Source: Agrobacterium vitis | Lineage (GTDB): Bacteria; Pseudomonadota; Alphaproteobacteria; Rhizobiales; Rhizobiaceae | DNA length: 64,000 bases | Assembly (NCBI RefSeq): GCF_014926405.1 | Contig: NZ_JACXXJ020000003.1 | Coordinates: forward strand, 1,037,001 to 1,101,000 | Reading direction: 5' to 3' | Part shown: positions 17,182 through 26,560 of the stretch, one piece after another | Layout of the letters: every line of letters starts with the position of its first letter | How positions within the stretch are numbered: the first letter of the stretch is position 1 | The notes under the pieces: model-generated | The model's database searches: none | What the model saw: the letters and a program-made list of their open reading frames with translations, nothing else | Told to the model about the DNA's origin: nothing | Made by a program: the position numbers and the translations under genes

Positions 17182-17835
17182 TCAAGCTCCCTTGGTCTCA
17201 GCCTTGTCCAGAACGTTCAGAATGAACGCCTGGAGTTGCCGATCCAGATTGACGTGTTTGTTGATGCGTTCGCGCAGATGGGCGGCGGCAGCGGCTTCGA
17301 TCTTGCGGATCATGCCCGCAGCGGTTTTGAGATCGGCCCCCGCGCAGATGACGCCGTGACTGGCCAGAAGATATGCAAAGATGTCGGGCCGCAGGGACTT
17401 CGCAAAAATCTTTGCCAGCATTCCCGTGCCCGACGGCCTATAGGGAATAAGCGCGACGTGGGGACCCAGTGCCCCAAGATCGCTTCCCCTTGGCCAGGGC
17501 AGGATTTCATGCAGCAGGGCGACAGCGCTTGCGATAGGCTGGTGGGTATGAACACTGGCATGACGGTTAGGATGCATAAGGAGCATCCTGGCATGCAGTC
17601 CTTTTTCAATGGTCGGCGTCTTGTCACCCTCGACTATGTCAAGGGTCTCGATATCGAGGATCACCACGTCTTTCGCCTCGACCGTGTAGTAGTCGGAGGC
17701 CGAGGGGGTAACCGCCATCAATTTTCTGTCGACGCGGACGCCGATATTGCCGCCGGTTCCGGCAAAATAGCCATTATCCGCGAAATAGCGGCACATATCG
17801 GCAATCTCCTGCCGCTGGGCCATGAATTTAGCCAT
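17182..17835 (-). CDS. Class II aldolase/adducin-family protein, metal site intact
   Basis: A 217-residue zinc aldolase/epimerase of the fuculose-phosphate aldolase family. N-terminal GTGGNIGVRV phosphate-binding region, catalytic Glu in TIEKGLHARM (about residue 78), HTHQP zinc ligands (about residues 95-97) and third His in LLASHGVICAG (about residue 158). It should cleave a sugar 1-phosphate to glycolaldehyde or lactaldehyde plus DHAP, or epimerise a ketose 5-phosphate. It overlaps the FGGY kinase gene by 8 nt, a natural kinase then aldolase pair. Confidence 0.87.
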   Translation of the reverse strand: MAKFMAQRQEIADMCRYFADNGYFAGTGGNIGVRVDRKLMAVTPSASDYYTVEAKDVVILDIETLDIVEGDKTPTIEKGLHARMLLMHPNRHASVHTHQPIASAVALLHEILPWPRGSDLGALGPHVALIPYRPSGTGMLAKIFAKSLRPDIFAYLLASHGVICAGADLKTAAGMIRKIEAAAAAHLRERINKHVNLDRQLQAFILNVLDKAETKGA

Positions 17836-19426
17836 GAATCTTGCCCTTTGATCCGTTTAGACGTTTGTAAAGCGGCGCCAGGCGCCGATGGAGTTCCGTG
17901 AAGATACCGAAGCGCTCGTCGTAGAGCCGCTGCGTTGCCGGATCAGGATCGTAAACCCTGTCGATCACCACATGCCGCGCGACCTCGTCGAACTGGATGA
18001 GGCCGAGCCCCACAGCGCCGATGAAGGCCGCACCGCGTGCATTGGCTTTCATCGGATCATGCGGCTGGCGGATCTGGACGCCCAGAACATCCGCGAAGAT
18101 CTGGCACCAGGCGGGCGACATCGCACCGCCGCCGATCATGGTGATTACCTCAGGCTTGCGGCCAAGAAAACGCGAGACCGGCTTCATCATCCACCGCGTA
18201 TTGAGCGCCACGCCTTCGAAGACCGCCCTCACCAGTGTCTCGCGGTTATGCTCCATGCTCATGTTGAAGATCCCGGCCCGAAGGGTCGGGTCATCCACCG
18301 GGCAGCGTTCACCGAAAAGCCACGGCAGGTACATCATGCCAGCCGCTCCGGCAGGTGTGCGGGCGGCAATCTCATCGAGAAGCCTGTAGGTATCCGGGGT
18401 TGGTTCGGAATCGATTAGGCCATCGTCATGGAAGACAATGCGGTCCTTCAGGAAGGCGATATTGCTCGCCCCGCTCGATTGCATGGCGATCATCAGGTAT
18501 TTCGACGAAACCGGACAAGGAACCGATGTGATCTGGTCCATCACACTGGTTTTCTTGAAAGGCACATGCGCAGAGATCCAGGACGATGACCCCATGTAGA
18601 GATGGGCGTCATAATCGGCCAGCGTTCCAGCGCCGATGGCGGCGGCTGAATTGTCGATGGCACCGGCAACGACCGGTGTTTTTGGCGACAGGCCCAACAG
18701 ATCTGCGACGGAAGGCAATAGGGTTCCAACGATATCCGTACACCTGACGAGATCGGGGAATTTCGCCTTGTCGATGCCGCTGGCACCGATCAACCCGTCG
18801 TCATAGCGGATATGGTTGACATCGCGGTTGTCTGTCACCCAGGAGGTGAGAATGGAATCCTGCGTAGCGCAAAACCGGCCCGTCAGGCGCAGATTGAAGA
18901 AATCGAGAACGTTGAGAAACTTGTAGGTCTTCTCGTAGATATCAGGAAAAGCATCGCGGATCAGCAGCATGTGGCCCGCTGGGTCCTTGCCGGACAGAGC
19001 CGGGGCACCGCCACATAGCCTCAACCACTTCTGCAACTTGATCGCGTCATAGCCTGCGACCTTCATTGCACCGCGCATTTCCTTCTTCAGGTAGCGGGCA
19101 CCGCGCATGTCGAGCCAGATAATCGCGTTCATCAGCACATTGCCATCACGGTCAACGGCAACAGTCCCCTCGCCTTGGGTAGATGAGCAGATCGCGACGA
19201 TGTTTTCACGCAAAGCAGCACTCTGGCTGAGCACGTCCTGGCTTGCCTCTATGAAGGCATTCCACCACTGCGAGGGGTCCTGCTCTGCCCCGATCGTATC
19301 GATTACCTGGAGCGGCACCGACCGGAATGCCCAGGCAACCACGTGTCCGGTAATCGACACCAATCCGACTTTGCAGCCACTGGTGCCAAGATCGATCGAT
19401 AAAACATATTGGTCAGACTTGGCCAT
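17828..19426 (-). CDS. FGGY-family carbohydrate kinase
   Basis: A 532-residue kinase with the FGGY N-terminal ATPase domain (YVLSIDLGTSGCKVGLV), EQDPSQWW substrate loop, TQGEGTVAVDRDG, catalytic Asp in GAIDNSAAAIGAG (about residue 258) and C-terminal IGGGAMSPAWCQIFADVLG adenine pocket. Closest in feel to xylulokinase/ribulokinase-like enzymes, but no subfamily is certain. It phosphorylates a ketose or polyol and opens the catabolic operon; 130 bp separate it from the AraC regulator upstream. It overlaps the aldolase by 8 nt. Confidence 0.88.
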   Translation of the reverse strand: MAKSDQYVLSIDLGTSGCKVGLVSITGHVVAWAFRSVPLQVIDTIGAEQDPSQWWNAFIEASQDVLSQSAALRENIVAICSSTQGEGTVAVDRDGNVLMNAIIWLDMRGARYLKKEMRGAMKVAGYDAIKLQKWLRLCGGAPALSGKDPAGHMLLIRDAFPDIYEKTYKFLNVLDFFNLRLTGRFCATQDSILTSWVTDNRDVNHIRYDDGLIGASGIDKAKFPDLVRCTDIVGTLLPSVADLLGLSPKTPVVAGAIDNSAAAIGAGTLADYDAHLYMGSSSWISAHVPFKKTSVMDQITSVPCPVSSKYLMIAMQSSGASNIAFLKDRIVFHDDGLIDSEPTPDTYRLLDEIAARTPAGAAGMMYLPWLFGERCPVDDPTLRAGIFNMSMEHNRETLVRAVFEGVALNTRWMMKPVSRFLGRKPEVITMIGGGAMSPAWCQIFADVLGVQIRQPHDPMKANARGAAFIGAVGLGLIQFDEVARHVVIDRVYDPDPATQRLYDERFGIFTELHRRLAPLYKRLNGSKGKIHG

Positions 19427-19556
19427 CTATCGCCGTGCATGCAGCCTGGATAGCTTCCAGGTCGCTCCCCATTTTTATTGGATATTGCACCTATAATAGG
19501 GGAAAAACCCGCCATTTGCGTAGCGGTGAAGCTGTCCTTTGAGGGGTCTTTACCGG

Positions 19557-20588
19557 TCAAATAGGCGATAGATCCGCACGAAGCGCGCCAGGCGTGGTGC
19601 CAGTCCAACGGCGGAAAGCTCGCCGGAAATTATGAGGGTCCGAAAATCCGACCGCAAATGCGATCTGCTCGACAGACATGTTCCTGTTGCCCAACAGTTC
19701 GAGCGTGCGGTTCTTGCGAAGATCATCCAGAAGCGATTGGAAGGAAACCCCGCTCTCGGCAAGTCTGCGACGCAAGGTGCGCTCGCTCATGCCAAGCGCA
19801 CGGGCCACCTTGGAAATATGCGTGCGGCTGTGCAGCTTCTGTCGCAGGACCCTTTCGACGGATTCGATGATTTCAGCCGCCTCGCGGCTTCGGGCGCGGT
19901 TATAGGCCATGAATTCAAGAAGCTGGCGATGGCTAAGAGGATCGGATGTCAGCAGCGGTTGCTTGTACCAGGCGGCATCATAGATGAAGGCGTTTTCCAT
20001 CTGGCCAAATCGGACCGGACAGCCGAAAACCCGTTGATATGCTTCCGTATGCGCTGGCGCAGGGTAAGCAAAGTCGACCCGGACCGGCTTGAAACTCTCC
20101 CCGACAAGGCCGTGGGCGACCCCCATGAAACTGGCAAAAGCCTCTTCCACCAGGAAAACATAGATGTCGGGATCGTGAAAACGGCTCGCCGCCGTGACGA
20201 CGACACCCTCCGGACTTTCCTTTGTGTCGAATTCCAGCATGCTGCCGGTATCTTTTTGCAGATCAAGGCCAAGCTTGACCGCGTCACCCACAGTCGCTGC
20301 TGTCACCATCACATAACCGACCAGGCCCACAGAGGTAATCTTTTCGCGAATCCCGGTCTCCAATCCAAGCGCCTTGCCCTTGGTCATTTTCATGGCCCGC
20401 AGGATCGCCTCACGTCCCTGGCGAAAAGAAACCCGACAGGCTGGGTCGGCAAGATCCTCCATGGGAATGCCAAGACCAGCCGTTAATCGCGAGGCGTCGA
20501 GACCGAAATCCGTGAGCGTCATCACGAGGCTGCGAATGAGAAACGCCGGGATATTGGCAGTCACGTAACGCGCATCGACTGTCTTCAT
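19557..20588 (-). CDS. AraC-family transcriptional regulator (arabinose-binding-like N-terminal domain)
   Basis: A 343-residue protein with a 220-residue ligand-binding domain of the OruR/ArgR-like type (FLIRSLVMTLTDFGLDASRL, then RQGREAILRAM) and a C-terminal double HTH (ISKVARALGMSERTLRRRL; VEQIAFAVGFSDPHNFRRAF). It is upstream of and co-oriented with the kinase/aldolase operon and divergent from an MFS gene, so it probably activates one or both in response to the substrate. Confidence 0.88.
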   Translation of the reverse strand: MKTVDARYVTANIPAFLIRSLVMTLTDFGLDASRLTAGLGIPMEDLADPACRVSFRQGREAILRAMKMTKGKALGLETGIREKITSVGLVGYVMVTAATVGDAVKLGLDLQKDTGSMLEFDTKESPEGVVVTAASRFHDPDIYVFLVEEAFASFMGVAHGLVGESFKPVRVDFAYPAPAHTEAYQRVFGCPVRFGQMENAFIYDAAWYKQPLLTSDPLSHRQLLEFMAYNRARSREAAEIIESVERVLRQKLHSRTHISKVARALGMSERTLRRRLAESGVSFQSLLDDLRKNRTLELLGNRNMSVEQIAFAVGFSDPHNFRRAFRRWTGTTPGALRADLSPI

Positions 20589-20955
20589 CAGACCCCCCTT
20601 ATGACTTAACCTTCACGTCCATTTCTGCTGCGACAGCCATGTCGGCATCCTGCTCCATTCTCCTCCAACAGAGCCGGTTATGACCGGAAATATCAGGGAT
20701 TATGCGGCATTTGCCCCAACCGTACAATATTCCTCCGCATACTGTTGTCCATTCGGGCCGAGTATATCCGCTGCGCGGAGCATGAGATACAAAGACACCT
20801 CCATGACGACAGTCAATGCCAGGGAGGTCTTGGGAGATAGATTGGCCGGAGATGACACCACAGTGTCCCCGAACTCCCTTGTGGTGCAGTGTCGTCCTCC
20901 TATTCTGAACTTCACCGCGCTCTTTAAGGGCCGGACAATAATAACAGGCGGAACA
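20589..20955. promoter_or_regulatory. Divergent intergenic region with dyads (AraC / MFS)
   Basis: A 367-bp gap. It contains GACAC-CACA-GTGTC (20854-20867) and a longer dyad CACCACA (20856-20862) with TGTGGTG (20880-20886), 70-100 bp before the MFS start. These are candidate regulator sites. An open frame extends through the gap into the MFS gene, but its translation has no transporter-like features. Confidence 0.4.
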
Positions 20956-22167
20956 ATGGGTATGCGAAAAGCTGCCCGGCCTCTATGGGGACCAACCTCT
21001 CCGGGGGCGCACTTCTCTGGGAGAATGACGATGCTTTTGTGGATACTCGGCTTGAGTGCTGCCTATGCGGTCGCGCTGAATGGGACAATGGTCATGCCCG
21101 TCGTCGTTCTATCGATGAGCAAACTGACGGGCTATAACGAAGCAATGGCGACAATCGTCGCCAGCGCAGAACTCGCGGGCATTGCGTTTTATGGAATATT
21201 CTTACCCAAACTGGCGCTCAGATCATGGAAAGCAGTGGCGATTGGCGGCATTGTCGCGGTCATGGCCGGCGAAGCGCTGAGTTTCTGGCTTCAAAACCCT
21301 TACAGCCTTGCCTCCGCAAGATTTGCGACCGGACTTGGCGAGGGCGCCTTGTTCAGCCTGGTTTCGATGAGCCTTGCCTCGCTTGCCAATGCCGAAAGAT
21401 ACTGGGGCGCGCTTAGCCTGATTGGCGGAACCGCCATGGGGTTGCTGCTCTTCGTGGTATCACTCGTGCCACCGGAAGAAGCGGGAGCGCCTGTCTTTCT
21501 CATGTTGGGCGCGTTTACCGCCATCATGGCGCCGCTCCTGGTCTTCGTTGCCAGGCGCTCGTCCCGGCTGCCTGTGGCAAGCCGTCACACCAAACTCAAC
21601 AATGGGAAAATGCTGCTTGCAATGATGGTTGTATTTCTCGTTTATGGGGTGCAGGCGGCGCAATGGGCAGTCTGCGGTTATGTGGGGGAAAAAGTGGGGC
21701 TGAGCAATGGTGAAGTTGGCTTCTATCTCGCCCTATCATCGCTGGTGGGCTTCCTGGGAGCGATCATTCCTTCTTTCACCTATGACAAGGCCAAAAGACT
21801 GCCCGCCGTGCTGCTGGGTTTCCTGATCATGGCGATGTCGATCTATTTCCTGTTCACCATGCTAACACCCCTGATTTTCGTCATGACCCAGGTTCTGGTC
21901 AATATCGGTTTCTATATCGTGACTCCGTTTATCACAGGTATACTGACCGAAAACGACCCCGACGGGTCAGTGATGTCACGAACCTTAGTGGTTGCCGTCG
22001 TGGGGGGCACGGTGGGAACCGCAATTGCCGGGCCAATCTTTGAAGGCTACGATTCGAGCCTCTTCGCCTGGTCCTGTCTCTTGCCCCTGGCAATCGCGGC
22101 GATCTTTGCAGCAATCATCTTTGGCCATCTCCACCGTAGCTTTCCAGCGACTGTCGTCAATAAATAG
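20956..22167 (+). CDS. MFS transporter
   Basis: A 403-residue inner-membrane protein with about twelve hydrophobic segments, the usual MFS length. The N-terminal half has the ARFATGLGEGALFSLVSMS region and the C-terminal half VFLVYGVQAAQWAVCGYVGE. I start at ATG 20956; the frame is open for 92 more codons upstream, but that part has polar, unconserved-looking sequence. Likely imports or exports a small organic compound; it is followed 11 nt later by an aldehyde dehydrogenase gene, so the pair is probably one catabolic unit. Substrate unknown. Confidence 0.82.
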   Translation: MGMRKAARPLWGPTSPGAHFSGRMTMLLWILGLSAAYAVALNGTMVMPVVVLSMSKLTGYNEAMATIVASAELAGIAFYGIFLPKLALRSWKAVAIGGIVAVMAGEALSFWLQNPYSLASARFATGLGEGALFSLVSMSLASLANAERYWGALSLIGGTAMGLLLFVVSLVPPEEAGAPVFLMLGAFTAIMAPLLVFVARRSSRLPVASRHTKLNNGKMLLAMMVVFLVYGVQAAQWAVCGYVGEKVGLSNGEVGFYLALSSLVGFLGAIIPSFTYDKAKRLPAVLLGFLIMAMSIYFLFTMLTPLIFVMTQVLVNIGFYIVTPFITGILTENDPDGSVMSRTLVVAVVGGTVGTAIAGPIFEGYDSSLFAWSCLLPLAIAAIFAAIIFGHLHRSFPATVVNK

Positions 22168-22178
22168 CGGAGTGAAAC

Positions 22179-23618
22179 TTGTTCGATATGGCCATTGAAA
22201 CTCTCCAGTCTATTCTGGAACGCCAGCGTCAATCCTTCCAGCATGACAGTTATCCGTCACTATCCTTGCGTCGGGACCGCCTTAACCGGATCGGCCGATT
22301 GCTGAAGGAGAACCGGCAAGCGCTGTGCGATGTGGTTTCGCGGGATTTTGGTCATAGGTCCGATCATGAAACGGTGCAGTTGGAGATTGCTCCGCTCATG
22401 GGGGCGCTTCGCCATACACGGTCTCATCTACGCCGATGGATGAAACGCGAACGCCGTGGACGCTCGATTGAGTTTCTCCAGCTTGCAAACTGGGTTCAAT
22501 ACCAGCCGCTCGGTGTGATTGGTATTATGGTGCCGTGGAACTATCCGCTTCTACTGGCTCTTGGGCCGCTGATTGACATTTTGGCTGCCGGAAACCGGGC
22601 GATCATCAAGCCATCGGAATTACTGCCGGAAACATCGGCTCTTCTTTCCAAGCTTGTCGAGGCTTACTTCGCCCCGGAGGAGGTTGCCGTTATCCAAGGA
22701 GGGGTGGAGATTGCCGCAGCCTTTTCTGCCCTGCCGTTCGATCATCTGATTTTCACCGGCTCAACGGCGGTGGGTCGCAAGGTTATGGCGTCAGCAGCTG
22801 CTAACCTGACACCGCTCACCCTGGAACTGGGTGGCAAGTCGCCCGCACTCATCGCCCCGGATTATCCCATTGCCGATGCTGCCCGTGACATCGCCTTTGG
22901 GAAGCTGATGAACGCGGGCCAGACTTGCATTGCACCTGACTATGTTCTGGTCGAGAAATCAAAACTTGGAGACCTTGCATCCGCCCTGATCTCTCAGGCA
23001 GAGGCTTTTTATCCACGACAGGCGGGACCACAACATGCGGGACCACAACACGCAGGGCAAGAACAGTATTCAAGCCTTGTCGGCGCTCGAGCGCATGAAC
23101 GCTTGCTCAAAGGCCTTGAGGAATGCCGCGCCCGTGGGGCCAAACTCATCACTGCTGATATCGCCATGCCCTCTCAAGGGCGCGTGATCGCACCCACGCT
23201 GGTAATCGACCCGCCTGTGGATTGCTTGCTGATGGAGGAAGAAATTTTCGGGCCAATCCTGCCCCTGATTCCCTATGAGGATTTTGACACAGCGTTGAAA
23301 TTTGTCCGCGAGCGCCCGCGCCCTCTGGCGCTCTATATCTTCACTGGAAACCGGGCGACCGAGAAAAAAGCATTGACGAACACGATTTCCGGCAATGTCA
23401 CGATCAATGGGACGCTTCTGCATATCGCACAAAACGACCTGCCGTTTGGGGGTATCGGGCCAAGCGGCATGGGGGCCTATCACGGACATGAGGGCTTCAA
23501 GCGTTTTTCCCATGCCCGCGGCATTGCAAAAGTCCGTCTTTTCAATCCTGCACGCCTCGCCATGCCTCCTTACGGGCGCTTGGCACAATTGCTGGCCAGG
23601 TTCATGACGCGCGACTAA
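22179..23618 (+). CDS. Aldehyde dehydrogenase (coniferyl-aldehyde-dehydrogenase-like)
   Basis: A 479-residue ALDH: PLGVIGIMVPWNYPLLLALGP, FTGSTAVGRKVM, catalytic Glu in LELGGKSP (about residue 214) and catalytic Cys in NAGQTCIAPDYVLV (about residue 249), MEEEIFGPILPL. The GQTCIAPDYVLV form is typical of the coniferyl aldehyde / class 3 type with a C-terminal hydrophobic tail. The TTG start at 22179 is supported by GGAG 6 nt upstream; ATG 22188 is the alternative. It oxidises aromatic or long-chain aldehydes with NAD(P). Odd point: a duplicated 15-bp unit gives PQHAGPQHAGQ near residue 288. Confidence 0.87.
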   Translation: MFDMAIETLQSILERQRQSFQHDSYPSLSLRRDRLNRIGRLLKENRQALCDVVSRDFGHRSDHETVQLEIAPLMGALRHTRSHLRRWMKRERRGRSIEFLQLANWVQYQPLGVIGIMVPWNYPLLLALGPLIDILAAGNRAIIKPSELLPETSALLSKLVEAYFAPEEVAVIQGGVEIAAAFSALPFDHLIFTGSTAVGRKVMASAAANLTPLTLELGGKSPALIAPDYPIADAARDIAFGKLMNAGQTCIAPDYVLVEKSKLGDLASALISQAEAFYPRQAGPQHAGPQHAGQEQYSSLVGARAHERLLKGLEECRARGAKLITADIAMPSQGRVIAPTLVIDPPVDCLLMEEEIFGPILPLIPYEDFDTALKFVRERPRPLALYIFTGNRATEKKALTNTISGNVTINGTLLHIAQNDLPFGGIGPSGMGAYHGHEGFKRFSHARGIAKVRLFNPARLAMPPYGRLAQLLARFMTRD

Positions 23619-24152
23619 TATGAAGGGTCATTTTCCATAATTTTTCGTGTCGTGCCGGTGAATGTATGGTCCACTGCGGCAGACGTCTGCGTAAGCTATC
23701 GGTTTCCTTGAAGACGGATCATGACCTTGCCGCGTCATTGGTTGGAGCAAGCGTCTGAACCCAATACCAGACAAGCAGCATCGTCCTGCCCGTTAGGTAA
23801 GACTTGGCCTCATATGACACCAATATGACCAGGTTTTCCCTTGATGGAAACGAGGTCCAATTTATCGTGGTTAAATTGGGGAACCGCCATATGCTGAGCA
23901 ATTTCAGTTCGCTTTGACGAGGGAGAAAGCAACGAATTACCGGTCTTTGATATGTTGCAGTTCGGCCATCCCTCCGCTGGAGGAAGCGACCTGTTTAAAG
24001 ACATGAATCGAGACAGGCACCGAATGAATAGCACCCTAAACAATACCCGGGGGTGATCGATACTGAGAATGCAGGAAAGCATCAAACCGAAAACTGGGAA
24101 AATAATTTCGGGAACTCGATGTCGTCGATGCTACATAAAAAAAGGGAACGAA
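23619..24152. other. Intergenic region before the FadL-like gene
   Basis: A 534-bp gap, AT-richer than its flanks. On the minus strand two short overlapping frames (23719-23901 and 23810-24085) read, with a frameshift, into SYEAKSYLTGRTMLLVWYWV, which looks like protein sequence rather than random translation and may be a gene remnant. No convincing promoter or terminator was picked out. Confidence 0.3.
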
Positions 24153-25334
24153 ATGAGCAGTCAATATTCTTGGCGAGCGCCTCAATTTGCGCTGGCAATA
24201 TGGGTGGGCGCACTATCGTTTGCGCCTTGCGTTGCAATCGCGGGCGGCTTCAGCAGAGGTGAGGCCGACACTGATATTCTGTTTACGGATGGAAACTATA
24301 GTTTACGCACCGGAGCAATATATGTCTCACCAAGCCGCTCATTTTCAACCCTGAACGGCGCACGTGCTTCTGATAAAGCCTATTCGGATGAGTTTTGGAT
24401 ACCAAGCGTCGCCGTCAAGGCAACGCTTGGTTCCGGTATCGCCTGCGCTTTGACATATACGCAACCATTTGGCGCATCTGCAACGTATGGAAGCCAGGCG
24501 CAGAACGCCGAATATACCACAGCTTCGAGCCAGGGATTGGCACTCGTTAATCCCACTTCAAAAATGCAGTTTTCGACGGATGAATACGGTGCGACCTGCG
24601 ATGTGCGGGTCGACGCAGGGCCGGGCCGCTTTTACATGATCGGCGGCGTCTTTCTGGAAAGTTTCGAATACAAGGAAAACACCCTTTACGGTAACATTCG
24701 GCTGAAGGATGACGGTGCGTTAGGCTACCGAGTGGGCGCCGCTTACGACATTCCCGAATATGCCATGCGCTTCCAGCTCATGTACCGGTCGCAAGTCTCG
24801 CATGATGCGGAAGGGACATTCACGCCCTCAGCGCTGGCCGCCGCCGCCGGTGTGACAGACACTGCACCTGCTAACGGAACCGGAACCCTACCGCAGTCGA
24901 TCAAGCTCTCTGCCCAGACCGGCGTCGCGCCGGGTTGGCTGGTTTACGGTTCCTTGACCTGGACAGACTGGAGCGTTCTTCAAAACTTCAGATATGACGT
25001 CACCGGGCTTGGCACAAGCAACAAGGCCTTCAACTACAAGGACGGCTACACGGTGCAGATTGGTGTTGGTCATGAATTTACAGAAAAACTGTCTGGAACC
25101 GTCAATGTGACCTGGGATGAAGGCGTAGGGACAGGAGCAGACATTACGACCGATACATGGTCGCTTGGACTAGGCGCCGAGTACAAAACCAAATTCGGTA
25201 AATTCGATCTCGGAACCTCCGTCTCTTACCTCACTGCCGGTTCACAGAGCGTCAGCGCCGGAGCGACTTATGACGCAACCGCCAAGCATGATTGGGCGGT
25301 CGCCGTTGGATTGGGGTATCTGATCGAATTCTGA
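24153..25334 (+). CDS. Outer-membrane FadL/OmpP1-family transport protein
   Basis: A 393-residue beta-barrel protein. ATG 24153 has GGGA 5 nt upstream and gives a signal peptide ending VAIAGGFSRGEADTDILF; FadL members begin the mature chain with a similar Gly/Phe-rich hatch. Aromatic-alternating strands (YRVGAAYDIPEYAMRFQLMY, GWLVYGSLTWTDWSVL, DTWSLGLGAEYKTKFG) and a C-terminal LGYLIEF ending in Phe support an outer-membrane barrel. It should admit hydrophobic compounds such as fatty acids or aromatic hydrocarbons. It lies downstream of MFS and aldehyde dehydrogenase genes, consistent with uptake and oxidation of a hydrophobic aldehyde precursor. Confidence 0.88.
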   Translation: MSSQYSWRAPQFALAIWVGALSFAPCVAIAGGFSRGEADTDILFTDGNYSLRTGAIYVSPSRSFSTLNGARASDKAYSDEFWIPSVAVKATLGSGIACALTYTQPFGASATYGSQAQNAEYTTASSQGLALVNPTSKMQFSTDEYGATCDVRVDAGPGRFYMIGGVFLESFEYKENTLYGNIRLKDDGALGYRVGAAYDIPEYAMRFQLMYRSQVSHDAEGTFTPSALAAAAGVTDTAPANGTGTLPQSIKLSAQTGVAPGWLVYGSLTWTDWSVLQNFRYDVTGLGTSNKAFNYKDGYTVQIGVGHEFTEKLSGTVNVTWDEGVGTGADITTDTWSLGLGAEYKTKFGKFDLGTSVSYLTAGSQSVSAGATYDATAKHDWAVAVGLGYLIEF

Positions 25335-25393
25335 GCATGTCAATGGTCGCTTGGAATAAAACCCAAGTCTAAAAGGATCACAAACCTCTTCCG

Positions 25394-26560
25394 TCAACCC
25401 GGCGGAAGAGTGGGCCAGGTTTCGATAATCCGGCCTTTGGAAAGAACGTGAATTCCATCGAAATGTTGCAGCACCGCCTCGCTCTGCGTCGGGCGAAAGA
25501 AAGCAAAATCATCAGGTTTCAAGGTGCTTTCGTAAGGCAGAGCCATCATTTGCTGATTGGATGAAAGCCCCCAGATCTTGTTTTCCCGCATGCCTTTGGG
25601 AAAAACCGGTTTGGCCATCCACTTGCCGCCATAGAGAAAACACCCCTTGTGCGGGAAAAGGCCGATAGCCTGCATTAGACTTGTCAGCAACGGAGGCCCC
25701 GGCAAGCGGACCTCCTCCACTTTCAACACAGGCGTGGCAATAAAGACGGCAGGCTGCACAGCCTCAAGAGACGGCATATCGAAATCCGTCGGCTTCAGAA
25801 AAGCCGAGCCCACGGAAACTTCATTCGCGGCACCGGCATCATGATAGGAAAGCGCAGTTTTACTGCCGCCCGTATTGGCGATGGCGCAGGTGCCATGCGG
25901 AAATACCGAAACAAATGCCTTGACGCGGGAGATGACTTTCTCCCTTTCCGCAGCGCCTCCGATGAGACGAGCAACCTCCGGGATATGCGCCTCATAGCCG
26001 ACAAGACCCTCTATTCTCAACTCCTTTTGCTGAATGGCACGTGCGCAGATGGCAGCCAGCGCATCAGGCGTTTCGAACCCACCGCGATGCATGCCGGTAT
26101 CCGTCTCAAAGGCTATTCTGATTGTTTGTCCAGCTTCGCGCGCCAGTGCCGCATATTGGTCGAGCCGGTCCGGGCTATCGATCAGAAATACTGTGCGTCG
26201 CAGAAGATCCTCGACCAGATACGGAGAAGCGAGCCGCATCCACGCCGCAAGCGCTCTGGTGGGAAGCGGTTTCCCGTAAAGAATTTCTGCCTTCGGGAAA
26301 GCCTCCAATACGGCGCACGTCATCGGCAGATGGAAGCTCATGAGGCGCATCGTTCCGGCTTGTGTCAGAATGCGCTCGAGCAATGGGATTGATGACAGAG
26401 ACTTATCAACGACCCGTAAGCCAAGACCCGGCGCGAGACCGCCCGCAATCGTGGCAATATTTGCATCGAGCCTGTCTCTGTCAACCACAAGTACCGGACG
26501 AAACAATTCGGCTTGAGAAAGCGCTTCAGAGAGCATCCGGAAATAGTCGGCTTCAGCCAT
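25394..26560 (-). CDS. DSD1/D-threonine-aldolase-like PLP enzyme with altered metal ligands
   Basis: A 388-residue alanine-racemase-fold enzyme (PLP lysine K53 in LRVVDKSLS, FETDTGMHRGGF, GLVGYEAHIPE, NTGGSKTAL, NEVSVGSAFLKPTDFD). D-threonine aldolases and D-serine dehydratases carry His plus Asp or Cys for a metal ion in the C-terminal domain in an 'RPNHSC'-like motif; here the corresponding run seems to be RPTQSEAVLQ. The enzyme may therefore be metal-independent or have changed function. Its start overlaps the stop of the upstream flavoenzyme (TAATG). Family annotated as amino acid deaminase/aldolase; substrate unknown. Confidence 0.78.
   Translation of the reverse strand: MAEADYFRMLSEALSQAELFRPVLVVDRDRLDANIATIAGGLAPGLGLRVVDKSLSSIPLLERILTQAGTMRLMSFHLPMTCAVLEAFPKAEILYGKPLPTRALAAWMRLASPYLVEDLLRRTVFLIDSPDRLDQYAALAREAGQTIRIAFETDTGMHRGGFETPDALAAICARAIQQKELRIEGLVGYEAHIPEVARLIGGAAEREKVISRVKAFVSVFPHGTCAIANTGGSKTALSYHDAGAANEVSVGSAFLKPTDFDMPSLEAVQPAVFIATPVLKVEEVRLPGPPLLTSLMQAIGLFPHKGCFLYGGKWMAKPVFPKGMRENKIWGLSSNQQMMALPYESTLKPDDFAFFRPTQSEAVLQHFDGIHVLSKGRIIETWPTLPPG

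Noticed and set aside
15702..17225. 507-codon plus-strand frame opposite the aminotransferase
   Set aside because: His/Arg/Gly-rich shadow; the aminotransferase carries the PLP lysine and family signature.
20680..20955. 92-codon N-terminal extension of the MFS gene
   Set aside because: Polar, motif-free, covers the divergent regulatory dyads; the shorter form has normal MFS length.
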